A stretch of DNA of 64,000 nt from Pseudomonas brassicacearum (lineage in GTDB: Bacteria > Pseudomonadota > Gammaproteobacteria > Pseudomonadales > Pseudomonadaceae). Below the pieces are notes generated by a model that worked only from the letters and a program-made list of their open reading frames with translations, searched no databases and had not been told where the DNA came from. Made by a program: the position numbers and the translations under genes. The stretch lies in the NCBI RefSeq assembly GCF_000585995.1, contig NZ_CP007410.1, forward strand, positions 1,763,430 to 1,827,429, in the 5' to 3' direction. Shown in pieces: positions 46,640 to 55,091 of this stretch; positions within the stretch are counted from its first letter, which is position 1; the number at the start of each line of letters is the position of its first letter.

Positions 46640-47809
46640 ATGACGCCGTATCGAATTCCTTATGGCAGGCAAAGCATCAATCAGGCGGATATCGACGCTG
46701 TCATGGAGGTGCTTACGTCGCCCTGGCTGACCCAAGGCCCTACTATTGAACGTTTTGAGAAGGCTCTGGCTGAGCATTGTCAGGCGAACCATGCAATCGC
46801 CGTTTGCAACGCCACGGCAGCTTTACATATCGCCTGTCTCGCCGCAGGGCTGGGGCCGGGAGATCGCCTTTGGACGAGCCCGAACACTTTTGTAGCATCG
46901 GCAAACTGCGGGCGCTACTGCGGGGCTGAAGTCGATTTTGTTGATATTGATCCGGGCACGCTGAATCTTGATGCGAAGTTACTGGCGGACAAGCTTGCAA
47001 CCGCCGAGCTAGCTGGAAAGCTGCCCAAGATTGTCGTGGCGGTCGCTTTTGCAGGGCAGAGTTGCGACATGCAGGCCATTTCGCAACTGTCCGCGCGTTA
47101 TGGCTTTACATTGATAGAAGATGCTGCTCACGGAGTGGGTGCGTCCTATCTAGGGCGCCCGGTAGGCTGTGGGCAATACGCGGCAATGACTATTTTCAGT
47201 TTCCATCCTGTCAAAATTATCACCAGTGCCGAGGGCGGCATGGTGCTGACCAACCATGCGGAGTTTGCCGAGCGTCTTCGGCGATTGCGAAGCCACGGGA
47301 TTACAGGTGATCCTCGGCAGATGAGCGTACCCGACACAGGTCTTTGGTATTACCAGCAGTTGGAGCTGGGCTTCAATTACCGCATGACTGACCTTCATGC
47401 CGCATTAGGTTTGTCTCAATTGGCGCGCCTGGATGCTTTCGTAGCCAGACGTCGTCAGTTGGCTGCACGTTATGATGCCTTGTTGGCGGATCTGGCAGTC
47501 ACTTTGCCTGTCGCTCAGCCTGGGGCGGAATCTGCGTGGCACCTTTATGTTGTGCGATTGAAGCTGGCTCATATCAAATTGAGCCAAACACAAGTCTTTG
47601 AAGCCTTGAGAGCCGCGGGGTTGGGCGTGAACCTGCACTACATTCCTGTGCACCTGCAGCCTTACTACCAAGCCTTAGGCTTCAAGGGTGGCGATTTTCC
47701 TGAAGCCGAGCGTTATTTCGGTGAAGCGATCAGTCTGCCGCTTTATCCCGATCTGACGGATGAACAGCAGGTTGAAGTGGTAGAGATCTTGCGACAGACA
47801 TTGAAATGA
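46640..47809 (+). CDS. pseC: UDP-4-amino-4,6-dideoxy-N-acetyl-L-altrosamine transaminase PseC
   Basis: A 389-residue DegT/DnrJ/EryC1 PLP aminotransferase, second enzyme of the CMP-pseudaminic acid pathway. The start MTPYRIPYGRQSINQADIDAV and the PLP-lysine region FSFHPVKIITSAEGGMV match PseC. The product feeds PseH. The usual upstream partner pseB (the 4,6-dehydratase/5-epimerase) is missing. Base composition here looks less GC-rich than the flagellar genes. The stop overlaps a 31-codon ORF. Confidence 0.93.
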   Translation: MTPYRIPYGRQSINQADIDAVMEVLTSPWLTQGPTIERFEKALAEHCQANHAIAVCNATAALHIACLAAGLGPGDRLWTSPNTFVASANCGRYCGAEVDFVDIDPGTLNLDAKLLADKLATAELAGKLPKIVVAVAFAGQSCDMQAISQLSARYGFTLIEDAAHGVGASYLGRPVGCGQYAAMTIFSFHPVKIITSAEGGMVLTNHAEFAERLRRLRSHGITGDPRQMSVPDTGLWYYQQLELGFNYRMTDLHAALGLSQLARLDAFVARRRQLAARYDALLADLAVTLPVAQPGAESAWHLYVVRLKLAHIKLSQTQVFEALRAAGLGVNLHYIPVHLQPYYQALGFKGGDFPEAERYFGEAISLPLYPDLTDEQQVEVVEILRQTLK

Positions 47810-47901
47810 ATATAGGACCTGAGCGATTTGAAGAGATGCAGTCTGGAGGCCGAGAGTTTAGCCTTCATGGCGAAAGAACGTCGTTGAGAAAATGCTCTTG
47901 A
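47806..47901 (+). CDS. 31-codon ORF linking pseC and pseF
   Basis: An ATG overlaps the pseC stop (ATGA), and the frame runs 31 codons (starting MNIGPERFEEMQSGG) to a TGA inside the first codons of pseF. The double overlap would keep ribosomes moving from pseC to pseF. It may be a coupling leader, a tiny protein, or the remnant of a deleted gene. I recognise no homologue. Confidence 0.4.
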   Translation: MNIGPERFEEMQSGGREFSLHGERTSLRKCS

Positions 47902-48599
47902 GCTTGATCGCCATCATTCCCGCCCGTGGCGGCAGCAAACGGATTCCGCGCAAGAACCTGAAGCTGTTCGATGGCGTGCCGATGATTGTCCGTTCGATTC
48001 AGGCCGCTTTGGCATCACAGCTCTTTGATGAAGTTGTAGTCAGCACCGACAACGAAGAAATCGCCGAGCTGGCGCGGATCCACGGAGCGCAGGTTCCGTT
48101 CATGCGGCCGATTGCGTTAGCCGATGATTTTACGGGAACGACAGCGGTGGTCGCTCATGCCTTGGGTGAGTTGCATGAGCGGTCGTTCGACTTTGCCTGT
48201 TGCATCTATGCCACCGCTCCGCTATTGCAGGCGCGGTTTCTGCGTCAGGGGCTGCAGTTGTTGCGTGATCATCCGGATAAGTCATTCGCGTTTTCGGTGA
48301 CCAGTTTTGGCTTTCCCATTCAACGTGCCTTGACCCTGGATGAGCAGGGCGCGCTTACACCTCTCTATCCTCAGTTTCGCGAGACTCGTTCCCAGGACTT
48401 GCCCGAAGCGTTCCAGGACGCCGGTCAGTTCTACTGGGGGCGCCGGGAGGCTTGGTTGCGCGGTGACGTACTCTTTTCACCCAAGAGCTTGCCGGTGGTC
48501 CTGCCTCGTCATCTGGTACAGGACATCGACACACCAGAGGATTGGAAGCGAGCCGAATACCTCTACGCCGCGTTGAAGGCAGGTGGGGAGCTGAAATGA
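47892..48599 (+). CDS. pseF: Pseudaminic acid cytidylyltransferase PseF
   Basis: A 235-residue CMP-sugar synthetase with the CTP-binding IIPARGGSKRIPRKN motif at residues 8-22. It activates pseudaminic acid as CMP-Pse for transfer to flagellin. The start codon lies within the upstream 31-codon ORF, and the 3' end overlaps the pseGH start (ATGA). Confidence 0.93.
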   Translation: MLLSLIAIIPARGGSKRIPRKNLKLFDGVPMIVRSIQAALASQLFDEVVVSTDNEEIAELARIHGAQVPFMRPIALADDFTGTTAVVAHALGELHERSFDFACCIYATAPLLQARFLRQGLQLLRDHPDKSFAFSVTSFGFPIQRALTLDEQGALTPLYPQFRETRSQDLPEAFQDAGQFYWGRREAWLRGDVLFSPKSLPVVLPRHLVQDIDTPEDWKRAEYLYAALKAGGELK

Positions 48600-50101
48600 G
48601 GGTTTTGATCCGCGCTGACGCTTCGCCAGCCATTGGCAGCGGACACATCGCCCGCTGCCTGACCCTGGCTCGTGTGTTGCGTGGGCACGGCGCGCATGTT
48701 GCGTTTGCCTGTCGCCAGTTGCCAGGACATCGCTTACAGGCGTTGGCGGCGGAGGGCTTCGAGACGTTCGCCTTACCGGATTTCTATCCTGGGGAGGATC
48801 CGCAGCAGGCCATTGAATCCTTGCTGCCGTGGCAGGAGGATATCGCGGCGTTGCAACAGGTATCGAGCGACCAACCTGGTTTCGATTGGGTTATCGTCGA
48901 TCATTATGGCCTGGACCATCATTGGCAGACGGCTGCTCGGCGTTTTGCCCCAAGAATCATGGCAATGGATGATCTGGCGACCCGTACCTACAGCGTCGAT
49001 CTGCTGCTCAACCAGAACTTGTCTGGTACCCGGGCCGCCTACACGGGTTTGTTGCCCGAGTCTTGCCGGACGCTACTCGGACCGCGTTACGCCCTGTTGC
49101 GCGATGAGTTTCGCTGTGAGGCGATTGACATCAAGCCCAGGGCCAGGCGAGTGCTGGTTAACTTTGGCGGGTTTGATGCGGCGATGCAAACCCACCACGC
49201 CATGTTGGCGTTGGCGGATTTTCCGGAGCTTGAAGTCGATTTTGTTGCCGGTGCGGACAACCCGGCCTGGGCTCGGATGCAGATGATGGCAGCGAGTCGA
49301 CCCAACTGGCGCTTGCACAGCTTTGTCAGGCATTTCCATCAGCTCATGATCGAAGCTGATTTGTTCATTGGTGCCGGTGGCGGTACCAGTTGGGAGCGCG
49401 CCGCCATGGGCCTGCCCACGATCTGCATCGCGGTGTCGAATAATCAGCATGCCAATAGCGAGGCGATGGCGACGTTTGGAGCCCACGTTTATCTCGGCCC
49501 TCGAGAGAACGTCACGGTCGGACAGTTGCGCCAGGCCATCGGTTTCGTGGCAGACAATCAAGGCTTGCGCAAAAGCTTGGCCGAGCATTCCCGGCGGTTG
49601 GTCGATGGTTTGGGTGCCCAACGGGTCGCCGTCACGCTGGCCGGTGCATTGTTGAGGGTTCGCCCAGCGACACAGGCCGATGCCCAATTGATTTTCGAAG
49701 GTCGTAACGCCGAGGCTGTACGCCGTGTATCGTTGGATGCATCAAGCATTGACTGGAGCAGTCACTGCCAATGGTTGCACGCAAGCCTGGTCAACGAGCA
49801 ACGCCTGCTATTGGTCGGCGAAGCGGCGGACGGACCGATAGGGGTATTGCGCTATGACCTGCAAGGCAATGACGCGCTCGTGTCCATTTATCTGTTTGAA
49901 GACCGCATCGGGCTTGGCTGGGGAAGGGCGTTGCTGGCCCGCGGCGAAGCGTTTGCCGCTGCCCACTGGCCTCAGTTACGAAGCCTCAGTGCTCATATAT
50001 TGCCCGCCAATTCAGCCTCCCTGAGTCTGTTTAGCCAGGGCGGTTTTACTCAGAATACTTGCGTGTTTACGCGCAAATTGAAGGATCACCTCCATGGCTA
50101 G
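48596..50101 (+). CDS. Fused PseG hydrolase and PseH acetyltransferase
   Basis: A 501-residue bifunctional protein. Residues 1-350 are PseG-like: RADASPAIGSGHIARCLTLA at the start and GAGGGTSWERAAMGLPTI in the UDP-binding region; it removes UDP from the diacetamido sugar. Residues about 352-501 form a GNAT domain (VRPATQADAQLIFEGRN, GWGRALLARGEAFA) matching PseH, the N4-acetyltransferase. The two steps are consecutive (PseH then PseG), so the fusion joins neighbouring reactions. The ATG at 48596 overlaps the pseF stop; the end overlaps pseI by eight bases. Confidence 0.92.
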   Translation: MRVLIRADASPAIGSGHIARCLTLARVLRGHGAHVAFACRQLPGHRLQALAAEGFETFALPDFYPGEDPQQAIESLLPWQEDIAALQQVSSDQPGFDWVIVDHYGLDHHWQTAARRFAPRIMAMDDLATRTYSVDLLLNQNLSGTRAAYTGLLPESCRTLLGPRYALLRDEFRCEAIDIKPRARRVLVNFGGFDAAMQTHHAMLALADFPELEVDFVAGADNPAWARMQMMAASRPNWRLHSFVRHFHQLMIEADLFIGAGGGTSWERAAMGLPTICIAVSNNQHANSEAMATFGAHVYLGPRENVTVGQLRQAIGFVADNQGLRKSLAEHSRRLVDGLGAQRVAVTLAGALLRVRPATQADAQLIFEGRNAEAVRRVSLDASSIDWSSHCQWLHASLVNEQRLLLVGEAADGPIGVLRYDLQGNDALVSIYLFEDRIGLGWGRALLARGEAFAAAHWPQLRSLSAHILPANSASLSLFSQGGFTQNTCVFTRKLKDHLHG

Positions 50102-51146
50102 TTTCAAGATCGGCCACTGTGTCATTGGGGCTGAGGCACCGCCTTTCATCATTGCCGAAATGAGTGGCAACCATAACCAGTCCCTGGAGGTGGCGCTGGA
50201 GATCGTCGAGGCCGCGGCCAGGGCCGGTGCGCACGCTTTGAAACTGCAGACCTACACCGCCGAGACCATGACGCTGGATCTGAATGAGGGTGAATTTTTC
50301 ATCAAGGATCCCAACAGCCTGTGGGCTGGAACGTCGCTTTATGAGCTGTATGAAAAAGCCCACACACCGTGGGAATGGCACGCTCCGATTTTCGCCCGGG
50401 CCAAGGCGCTGGGCATGTTGGCGTTCTCGACGCCGTTTGACGAGACGGCCGTGGATTTTCTTGAAGCCCTCGATGTGCCGGCCTACAAGATCGCCAGCTT
50501 CGAAAACACCGATCTACCGCTGATCCGGCGAGTCGCCGCCACCGGCAAGCCGTTGATTATTTCCACCGGCATGGCGAGCGTTGCTGAACTCGACGAAACT
50601 GTACGGGCGGCCCGAGAGGCCGGTTGCAAGGATCTGGTATTGCTCAAGTGCACCAGCACCTATCCGGCCACCCCGGCCAACAGCAATGTGCGTACTATCC
50701 CTCATCTGCGGGAATTATTCGGCTGTGAGGTGGGGTTGTCGGACCACTCCATGGGGGTTGGCGTGTCTGTCGCCGCTGTGGCGTTAGGGGCAACCGTGGT
50801 CGAGAAACACTTCACTCTCGACCGCGCGGCGGGTGGGGTAGACGCCAGTTTCTCCCTTGAACCTGCGGAGCTGGCGGCGCTGGTGATTGAAACCGAGCGT
50901 GCCTGGCAAGCCATGGGGCAAGTGCACTATGGCGTGACCGAGGCTGAGCGCAAGTCGCTGATCTATCGGCGTTCTCTGTACGTGACGCAAGACATGAGCC
51001 CCGGCGACGCGTTTACAGCACAAAACGTCCGGGCTATTCGCCCAGGTCTCGGACTGCCTCCCAAGTACGCCGACTCTCTGATGGGCCGTTGTGCTCGTCA
51101 AGCCATCAAACGCGGCACTCCATTGGCTTGGTCGCTGGTTGAATAG
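50094..51146 (+). CDS. pseI: Pseudaminic acid synthase PseI
   Basis: A 350-residue NeuB-family enzyme that condenses the altrose derivative with phosphoenolpyruvate. The TIM barrel (FIIAEMSGNHNQSLEVALEIV, LLKCTSTYPATPANSN, LSDHSMGVGVSVAAVALGATVVEKHFTL) is followed by a C-terminal SAF domain (about residues 295-350). It is the last gene of the pse group. Confidence 0.95.
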   Translation: MASFKIGHCVIGAEAPPFIIAEMSGNHNQSLEVALEIVEAAARAGAHALKLQTYTAETMTLDLNEGEFFIKDPNSLWAGTSLYELYEKAHTPWEWHAPIFARAKALGMLAFSTPFDETAVDFLEALDVPAYKIASFENTDLPLIRRVAATGKPLIISTGMASVAELDETVRAAREAGCKDLVLLKCTSTYPATPANSNVRTIPHLRELFGCEVGLSDHSMGVGVSVAAVALGATVVEKHFTLDRAAGGVDASFSLEPAELAALVIETERAWQAMGQVHYGVTEAERKSLIYRRSLYVTQDMSPGDAFTAQNVRAIRPGLGLPPKYADSLMGRCARQAIKRGTPLAWSLVE

Positions 51147-51345
51147 CCCTTTCAAAAAGGGCTTATTCGGAAAATTGGCGTGACCTACGAGTCATAACGC
51201 GCATCTTCACTGTATTGTATTGACCGGGAAGATGGCGCCTGGCCCTTATCAGGCCCAGTGATAGCCCTTTACACTTCCCGCTTGTCGGCGCCCCTCGATT
51301 CCTTGCGAGCGGTGGTATTGGGCTGTTTTTGATTGGGAAGCCGTA

Positions 51346-52272
51346 ATGATTGGCATAAAAAGCATTGCGAGCTACGTTCCTGTAGCCGGCGTGGACAATT
51401 ACGCACAAGGTGCAAAATTTGAAAAGGATGAAGAATTCATCCTTGGCAAGATTGGTTCGGCCTTCTTGCCACGCAAGGATGACGGGCAGGAAACCTCGGA
51501 CCTATGTGTTGAAGCGGTCAACGCGCTGTTTGCCAACAATCCCGGCCTGAAACGCGAATCTGTCGACGTGCTGATTGTCGTTACACAGAATGGCGATGAA
51601 GAAGGCTTGCCTCACACGGCAGCCATCGTCCAGGACAAGCTCGGCTTGCCTACCACGGTGGCGGCGTTTGATATCTCCCTGGGCTGCTCGGGTTATGTCT
51701 ATGGCATCTACGCCATCAAGGGCTTCATGGAGGCCGCTGGCCTGAAGAATGGCTTGCTGGTGACCGCCGACCCGTACTCGAAAATCGTCGACCCGGAAGA
51801 CCGCAACACCACGATGCTGTTTGGCGACGCCGCCACCGCCACCTGGATGGGTGAAGATGCGCCGTGGCAACTGGGCAAGGCCAAGTTCGGCACTGACGGC
51901 TCTGGTGCCCCGCACCTGAAGGTCAGCGATGGCGTATTCTTCATGAACGGCCGCCAGGTGTTCAACTTCGCCTTGCTCAAGGTGCCGGCCCACCTGCATG
52001 AGTTGCTCGCCGATTCCGATCTGCAAGCCAGCGACATTGATGCGTTTTGCATTCACCAGGGCAGCGCGGCAATTGTCGATGCGGTGGCACGGCGTTTCGA
52101 GGGCGAGCCGGAAAAGTTCATCAAGGACATGGTCGAGACTGGGAACACCGTGTCGTCGAGCATTCCGTTGCTGCTGGAAAAGCACGTGCTCGATTCCGAT
52201 TGGAAGCGCGTGGCCTTGAGCGGTTTCGGCGTAGGTCTGTCATGGGGCTCGGCGATCATCTATCGCCCTTGA
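51346..52272 (+). CDS. 3-oxoacyl-ACP synthase III homologue in the flagellin glycosylation island
   Basis: A 308-residue KAS III/FabH-like enzyme with the full catalytic triad: cysteine in SLGCSGYVYG, histidine in CIHQGSAAIV and asparagine in TGNTVSSSIP. A similar gene (orf3) lies between the glycosyltransferases and fliC in P. syringae, where mutants alter flagellin glycosylation or acyl products. It may make an acyl group for the amino sugar, but its substrate is unknown. No promoter is confidently identified in the 199-bp upstream region; a TAGCCCTTTCAAAAAGGGCTTA hairpin directly follows pseI. Confidence 0.9.
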   Translation: MIGIKSIASYVPVAGVDNYAQGAKFEKDEEFILGKIGSAFLPRKDDGQETSDLCVEAVNALFANNPGLKRESVDVLIVVTQNGDEEGLPHTAAIVQDKLGLPTTVAAFDISLGCSGYVYGIYAIKGFMEAAGLKNGLLVTADPYSKIVDPEDRNTTMLFGDAATATWMGEDAPWQLGKAKFGTDGSGAPHLKVSDGVFFMNGRQVFNFALLKVPAHLHELLADSDLQASDIDAFCIHQGSAAIVDAVARRFEGEPEKFIKDMVETGNTVSSSIPLLLEKHVLDSDWKRVALSGFGVGLSWGSAIIYRP

Positions 52273-52290
52273 GCCACTAAACCCAGACAC

Positions 52291-52333
52291 AAAAAATAGC
52301 GTCCAAGGTGTAACCTTGAACGCTATTTTTTTT
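52291..52333. terminator. Bidirectional rho-independent terminator after the KAS III gene
   Basis: AAAAAATAGCGT-c-CAAGGT / ACCTTG-a-ACGCTATTTTTTTT forms a long hairpin with A- and T-runs. It lies 24 bases before the maf-type gene, so it divides the KAS III gene from maf transcription or acts as an attenuator. Confidence 0.88.
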
Positions 52334-52356
52334 GCCTCACGCGAAAGCGAGACACC

Positions 52357-53649
52357 ATGAGCGAGTTCTTTGAGCGCAATCTCCAGATAATCCAGCAGCG
52401 TTGGCCTGCCTTGGCTGAGCGCTTGTCAGTGGAGAATGTCGGTGAATTGCAGGCCGATCTGGTAGAGGGGCTTGGCTCGACCTTGAGCGTCAACGGTATC
52501 CAACTGACCAGTCGACATGACCGTCTCGCCGAGGCAGACCTTCAAGCCGCCAGTCTGCCGCTGAGCGCCTCCATTGTGCATGTCTACGGCACCGGGCTGG
52601 GCGATCTGCAGAATCGCTTGCTGGAGCGGGACGGGCTTGAACGGTTATTTGTGCATATCCTCAACGGTGCGGTGTTCGCCCTGGTGCTGCAGGTGCTGGA
52701 TCAATCTCCCTGGCTTGCCGATCCGAGAGTGGTGCTGCTCTATGCCGGTGATCTGGCGGAAATCCAACTGCCATTTTTCGCACTCCCCGCTGAGTTGGTG
52801 CTGGCCGATGATTACAGCGCCAAGATTCGTGATCGATTGATCAGTGAAATTCATCTGGACTTCACTAACCGAGCGTTCGACCCTCAGTCCGCTGAGATTG
52901 TCGAGCGTTTGCAATCGACTTTCAGTCTTGTGCGCAAAGATCGTGACGTTGCCGAGCTGTTCGGCACCTTAAACGGGCGTGAGGCGTTTGTCGTTGCCAC
53001 CGGTCCCAGTCTTGAGCAGCACTTCGAGAAACTGCGTCATCTGAGCAAGCAAGCCGAGCGACCGTTGTTGATTTGTGTCGATACGGCTTACCGACCGTTG
53101 ATCAATCATGGCATTGCCCCGGATATCGTGGTCAGCATCGACCAGCGTATCTCGGCGCGTCATCTTCCACCCGAAAGCACCGACGGCATTGCCCTGGTTT
53201 ATCTGCCGATGGCCGACCCCGTGGTGATCGGAGCGTGGCGGGGACCGCGTTACGCCGGTTACTCCTCGAGTCCTGTCTACCGTCAGATGCGGGGACAGCT
53301 GCGCCGGGCCGAACTCCATGTAGGCGGCAGTGTGATTCATCCGGCTGTCGATCTGGCGGTGAAAATGGGCGCTGCGCAGGTCACGCTCTTCGGTGCCGAT
53401 TTTGCTTTTCCCCATGACAGGACTCATGCAGGTTGGGGTGACGGTGACTTGGGGCCGCAACTGGGCGCGTCCAGGCATTGGGTGCTCGATGGGTATGGCC
53501 GGCGAGTCAAGACCCAGCTCAATTTCCGCAGTTACCTCTGCGAGCTGGAGCGTTTTATTGTCGGGCACCCCCAGGTGCGTTTCCATAACAGCAGTCGGGA
53601 CGGGGCAATGATTGTCGGCACTGATTTCCACCCGGAGTATGTGCAATGA
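52357..53649 (+). CDS. Motility accessory factor (Maf/DUF115) glycosyltransferase
   Basis: A 430-residue protein with the DUF115 core (EAFVVATGPSLEQH at about 209 and ICVDTAYRPLINHGIAPDIVVSID). Maf proteins of Campylobacter and Aeromonas transfer pseudaminic acid to flagellin serines and threonines. The pse genes just upstream and fliC just downstream support that role. No clear promoter is seen between the terminator and the ATG. ATGA overlap with the next ORF. Confidence 0.9.
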   Translation: MSEFFERNLQIIQQRWPALAERLSVENVGELQADLVEGLGSTLSVNGIQLTSRHDRLAEADLQAASLPLSASIVHVYGTGLGDLQNRLLERDGLERLFVHILNGAVFALVLQVLDQSPWLADPRVVLLYAGDLAEIQLPFFALPAELVLADDYSAKIRDRLISEIHLDFTNRAFDPQSAEIVERLQSTFSLVRKDRDVAELFGTLNGREAFVVATGPSLEQHFEKLRHLSKQAERPLLICVDTAYRPLINHGIAPDIVVSIDQRISARHLPPESTDGIALVYLPMADPVVIGAWRGPRYAGYSSSPVYRQMRGQLRRAELHVGGSVIHPAVDLAVKMGAAQVTLFGADFAFPHDRTHAGWGDGDLGPQLGASRHWVLDGYGRRVKTQLNFRSYLCELERFIVGHPQVRFHNSSRDGAMIVGTDFHPEYVQ

Positions 53650-53915
53650 GCCAACTTCAAGGGCTGGTCGATGACGCCCGTGAATGCGCACGCCTGTTTC
53701 GTCTCGGAAGGGATGTTGAGGCGGGGTTGGCAATGGTCGCGCTGATTGAGTCGGCTCAACCTTTGGTTGAACGGATGCCAGGCGATGTCCCCTCGTCATG
53801 GAACACGCTACTTGCCTTGATGCTGAATGAGCAGCAGACGCAGAACTGGATCTCCTTAGCCGATTATCTTGAGTACGAGTGGGTCCAACTGCTGACCGCT
53901 GGTCAGTCGATCTGA
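53646..53915 (+). CDS. Small conserved-type protein coupled to the Maf gene
   Basis: An 89-residue acidic helical protein (MSQLQGLVDDARECARLFRLG, ending AGQSI). Its ATG overlaps the maf stop, so it is probably co-translated. I do not recognise a family. Position suggests an accessory role in flagellin glycosylation or export. No signal peptide or membrane segment is visible. Confidence 0.75.
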   Translation: MSQLQGLVDDARECARLFRLGRDVEAGLAMVALIESAQPLVERMPGDVPSSWNTLLALMLNEQQTQNWISLADYLEYEWVQLLTAGQSI

Positions 53916-54060
53916 GTTTTTTTGCCGCCGCACCACCGCCATTAGTCTCCAGTGACGCCAACGGCGTTTCCCTGACGCCATTTTTCTACCCTTCAATCGC
54001 CGCCAAGTCCTTGATTTACGAGGGGTGGCACCCTGATGGCAAAAATTTTGAAAAAACTGC

Positions 54061-54087
54061 TAAAGCAAGTTCCGATTACGACGATAA
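54061..54087 (+). promoter_or_regulatory. Sigma-28 (FliA) promoter of fliC
   Basis: TAAA (54061-54064), 15-bp spacer, GACGATAA (54080-54087); consensus TAAA-N15-GCCGATAA, one mismatch. It lies 80 bases before the fliC ATG. Confidence 0.88.
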
Positions 54088-54167
54088 CTATTACGAAGGT
54101 TCTCTAGGCCACACCCGGCGGTTGCCAGGGCCGGAAGCCGCAGTACCCAACCAACGAGGAATTCGTC

Positions 54168-55019
54168 ATGGCTTTAACAGTAAACACCAACGTCACATCG
54201 TTGAACGTTCAGAAGAACCTGAACAAGGCTTCCGATGCTCTGTCCACTTCGATGACCCGTCTGTCGTCCGGCCTGAAAATTAACAGCGCCAAAGACGACG
54301 CCGCCGGCCTGCAGATCTCCACTCGTATGACCTCGCAAATTCGCGGTCAGACTGTTGCGATCAAGAACGCCAACGATGGTATCTCCATCGCTCAGACCGC
54401 TGAAGGCGCTCTGCAGGAATCCACCAACATTCTGCAGCGTATGCGTGAACTGGCCGTACAGGCACGAAACGACAACAACGGTACAGCTGACCGTGATGCT
54501 CTGAACAAAGAATTTGCTCAGATGTCGGACGAACTGACCCGTATCGCCGACTCCACCAACCTCAACGGCAAGAACCTGATCGACGGTTCCGCTGGTACCA
54601 TGACCTTCCAGGTCGGCTCCAACACCGGTGCTACCAACCAGATCACTCTGACCCTGAGCGACAGCTTCGACGCTGCCACCCTGAGCGTTGACTCTGCTGC
54701 CATCGCGATCAGTGCTGCAGACAGTGCTGAAGCTGAAACCAACACCTCAGCTGCAATCGACGCGATCGACGCTGCTCTGGCGACCATCAACGCCAGCCGT
54801 GCGGACCTCGGTGCTGCTCAGAACCGTCTGACCAGCACGATCTCCAACCTGCAGAACATCAACGAAAACGCCGCTGCTGCACTGGGCCGTGTACAAGACA
54901 CCGACTTCGCTGCTGAAACTGCCCAACTGACGAAGCAGCAGACTCTGCAGCAAGCGTCTACTTCGGTTCTGGCCCAGGCCAACCAACTGCCATCCGCTGT
55001 ACTGAAGCTGCTTCAGTAA
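54168..55019 (+). CDS. fliC: Flagellin FliC
   Basis: A 283-residue filament protein. Conserved D0/D1 ends are present: MALTVNTNVTSLNVQKNL at the start and QASTSVLAQANQLPSAVLKLL at the end. The flg22 immune epitope region spans residues 30-51, with the core GLKINSAKDDAAGL. The central variable part (about 150-200) is short, so the protein is near the minimum flagellin length. It is the likely target of the neighbouring glycosylation genes; serines and threonines in the centre are candidates. A sigma-28 promoter precedes it and a terminator follows. Confidence 0.98.
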   Translation: MALTVNTNVTSLNVQKNLNKASDALSTSMTRLSSGLKINSAKDDAAGLQISTRMTSQIRGQTVAIKNANDGISIAQTAEGALQESTNILQRMRELAVQARNDNNGTADRDALNKEFAQMSDELTRIADSTNLNGKNLIDGSAGTMTFQVGSNTGATNQITLTLSDSFDAATLSVDSAAIAISAADSAEAETNTSAAIDAIDAALATINASRADLGAAQNRLTSTISNLQNINENAAAALGRVQDTDFAAETAQLTKQQTLQQASTSVLAQANQLPSAVLKLLQ

Positions 55020-55035
55020 TAGCTGGATGAGTTTT

Positions 55036-55072
55036 AGCGGGGGAGTGCGCTTGCGTACTCTCTCGCTTTTTC
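55036..55072 (+). terminator. Rho-independent terminator after fliC
   Basis: AGCGGGGGAGTGCGC-ttg-CGTACTCTCTCGCT followed by TTTTT, 16 bases after the fliC stop. It limits read-through into flaG. Confidence 0.85.
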
Positions 55073-55091
55073 CGTTCAAGAGGTGATGGAC

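Noticed and set aside
46423..46749. 108-codon ORF crossing the pseC start
   Set aside because: It overlaps the end of the glycosyltransferase and the start of pseC in another frame and has no plausible ribosome site.
53879..54283. 134-codon ORF spanning the fliC promoter and start
   Set aside because: It covers the sigma-28 promoter and runs into fliC in another frame. Its sequence is not protein-like.
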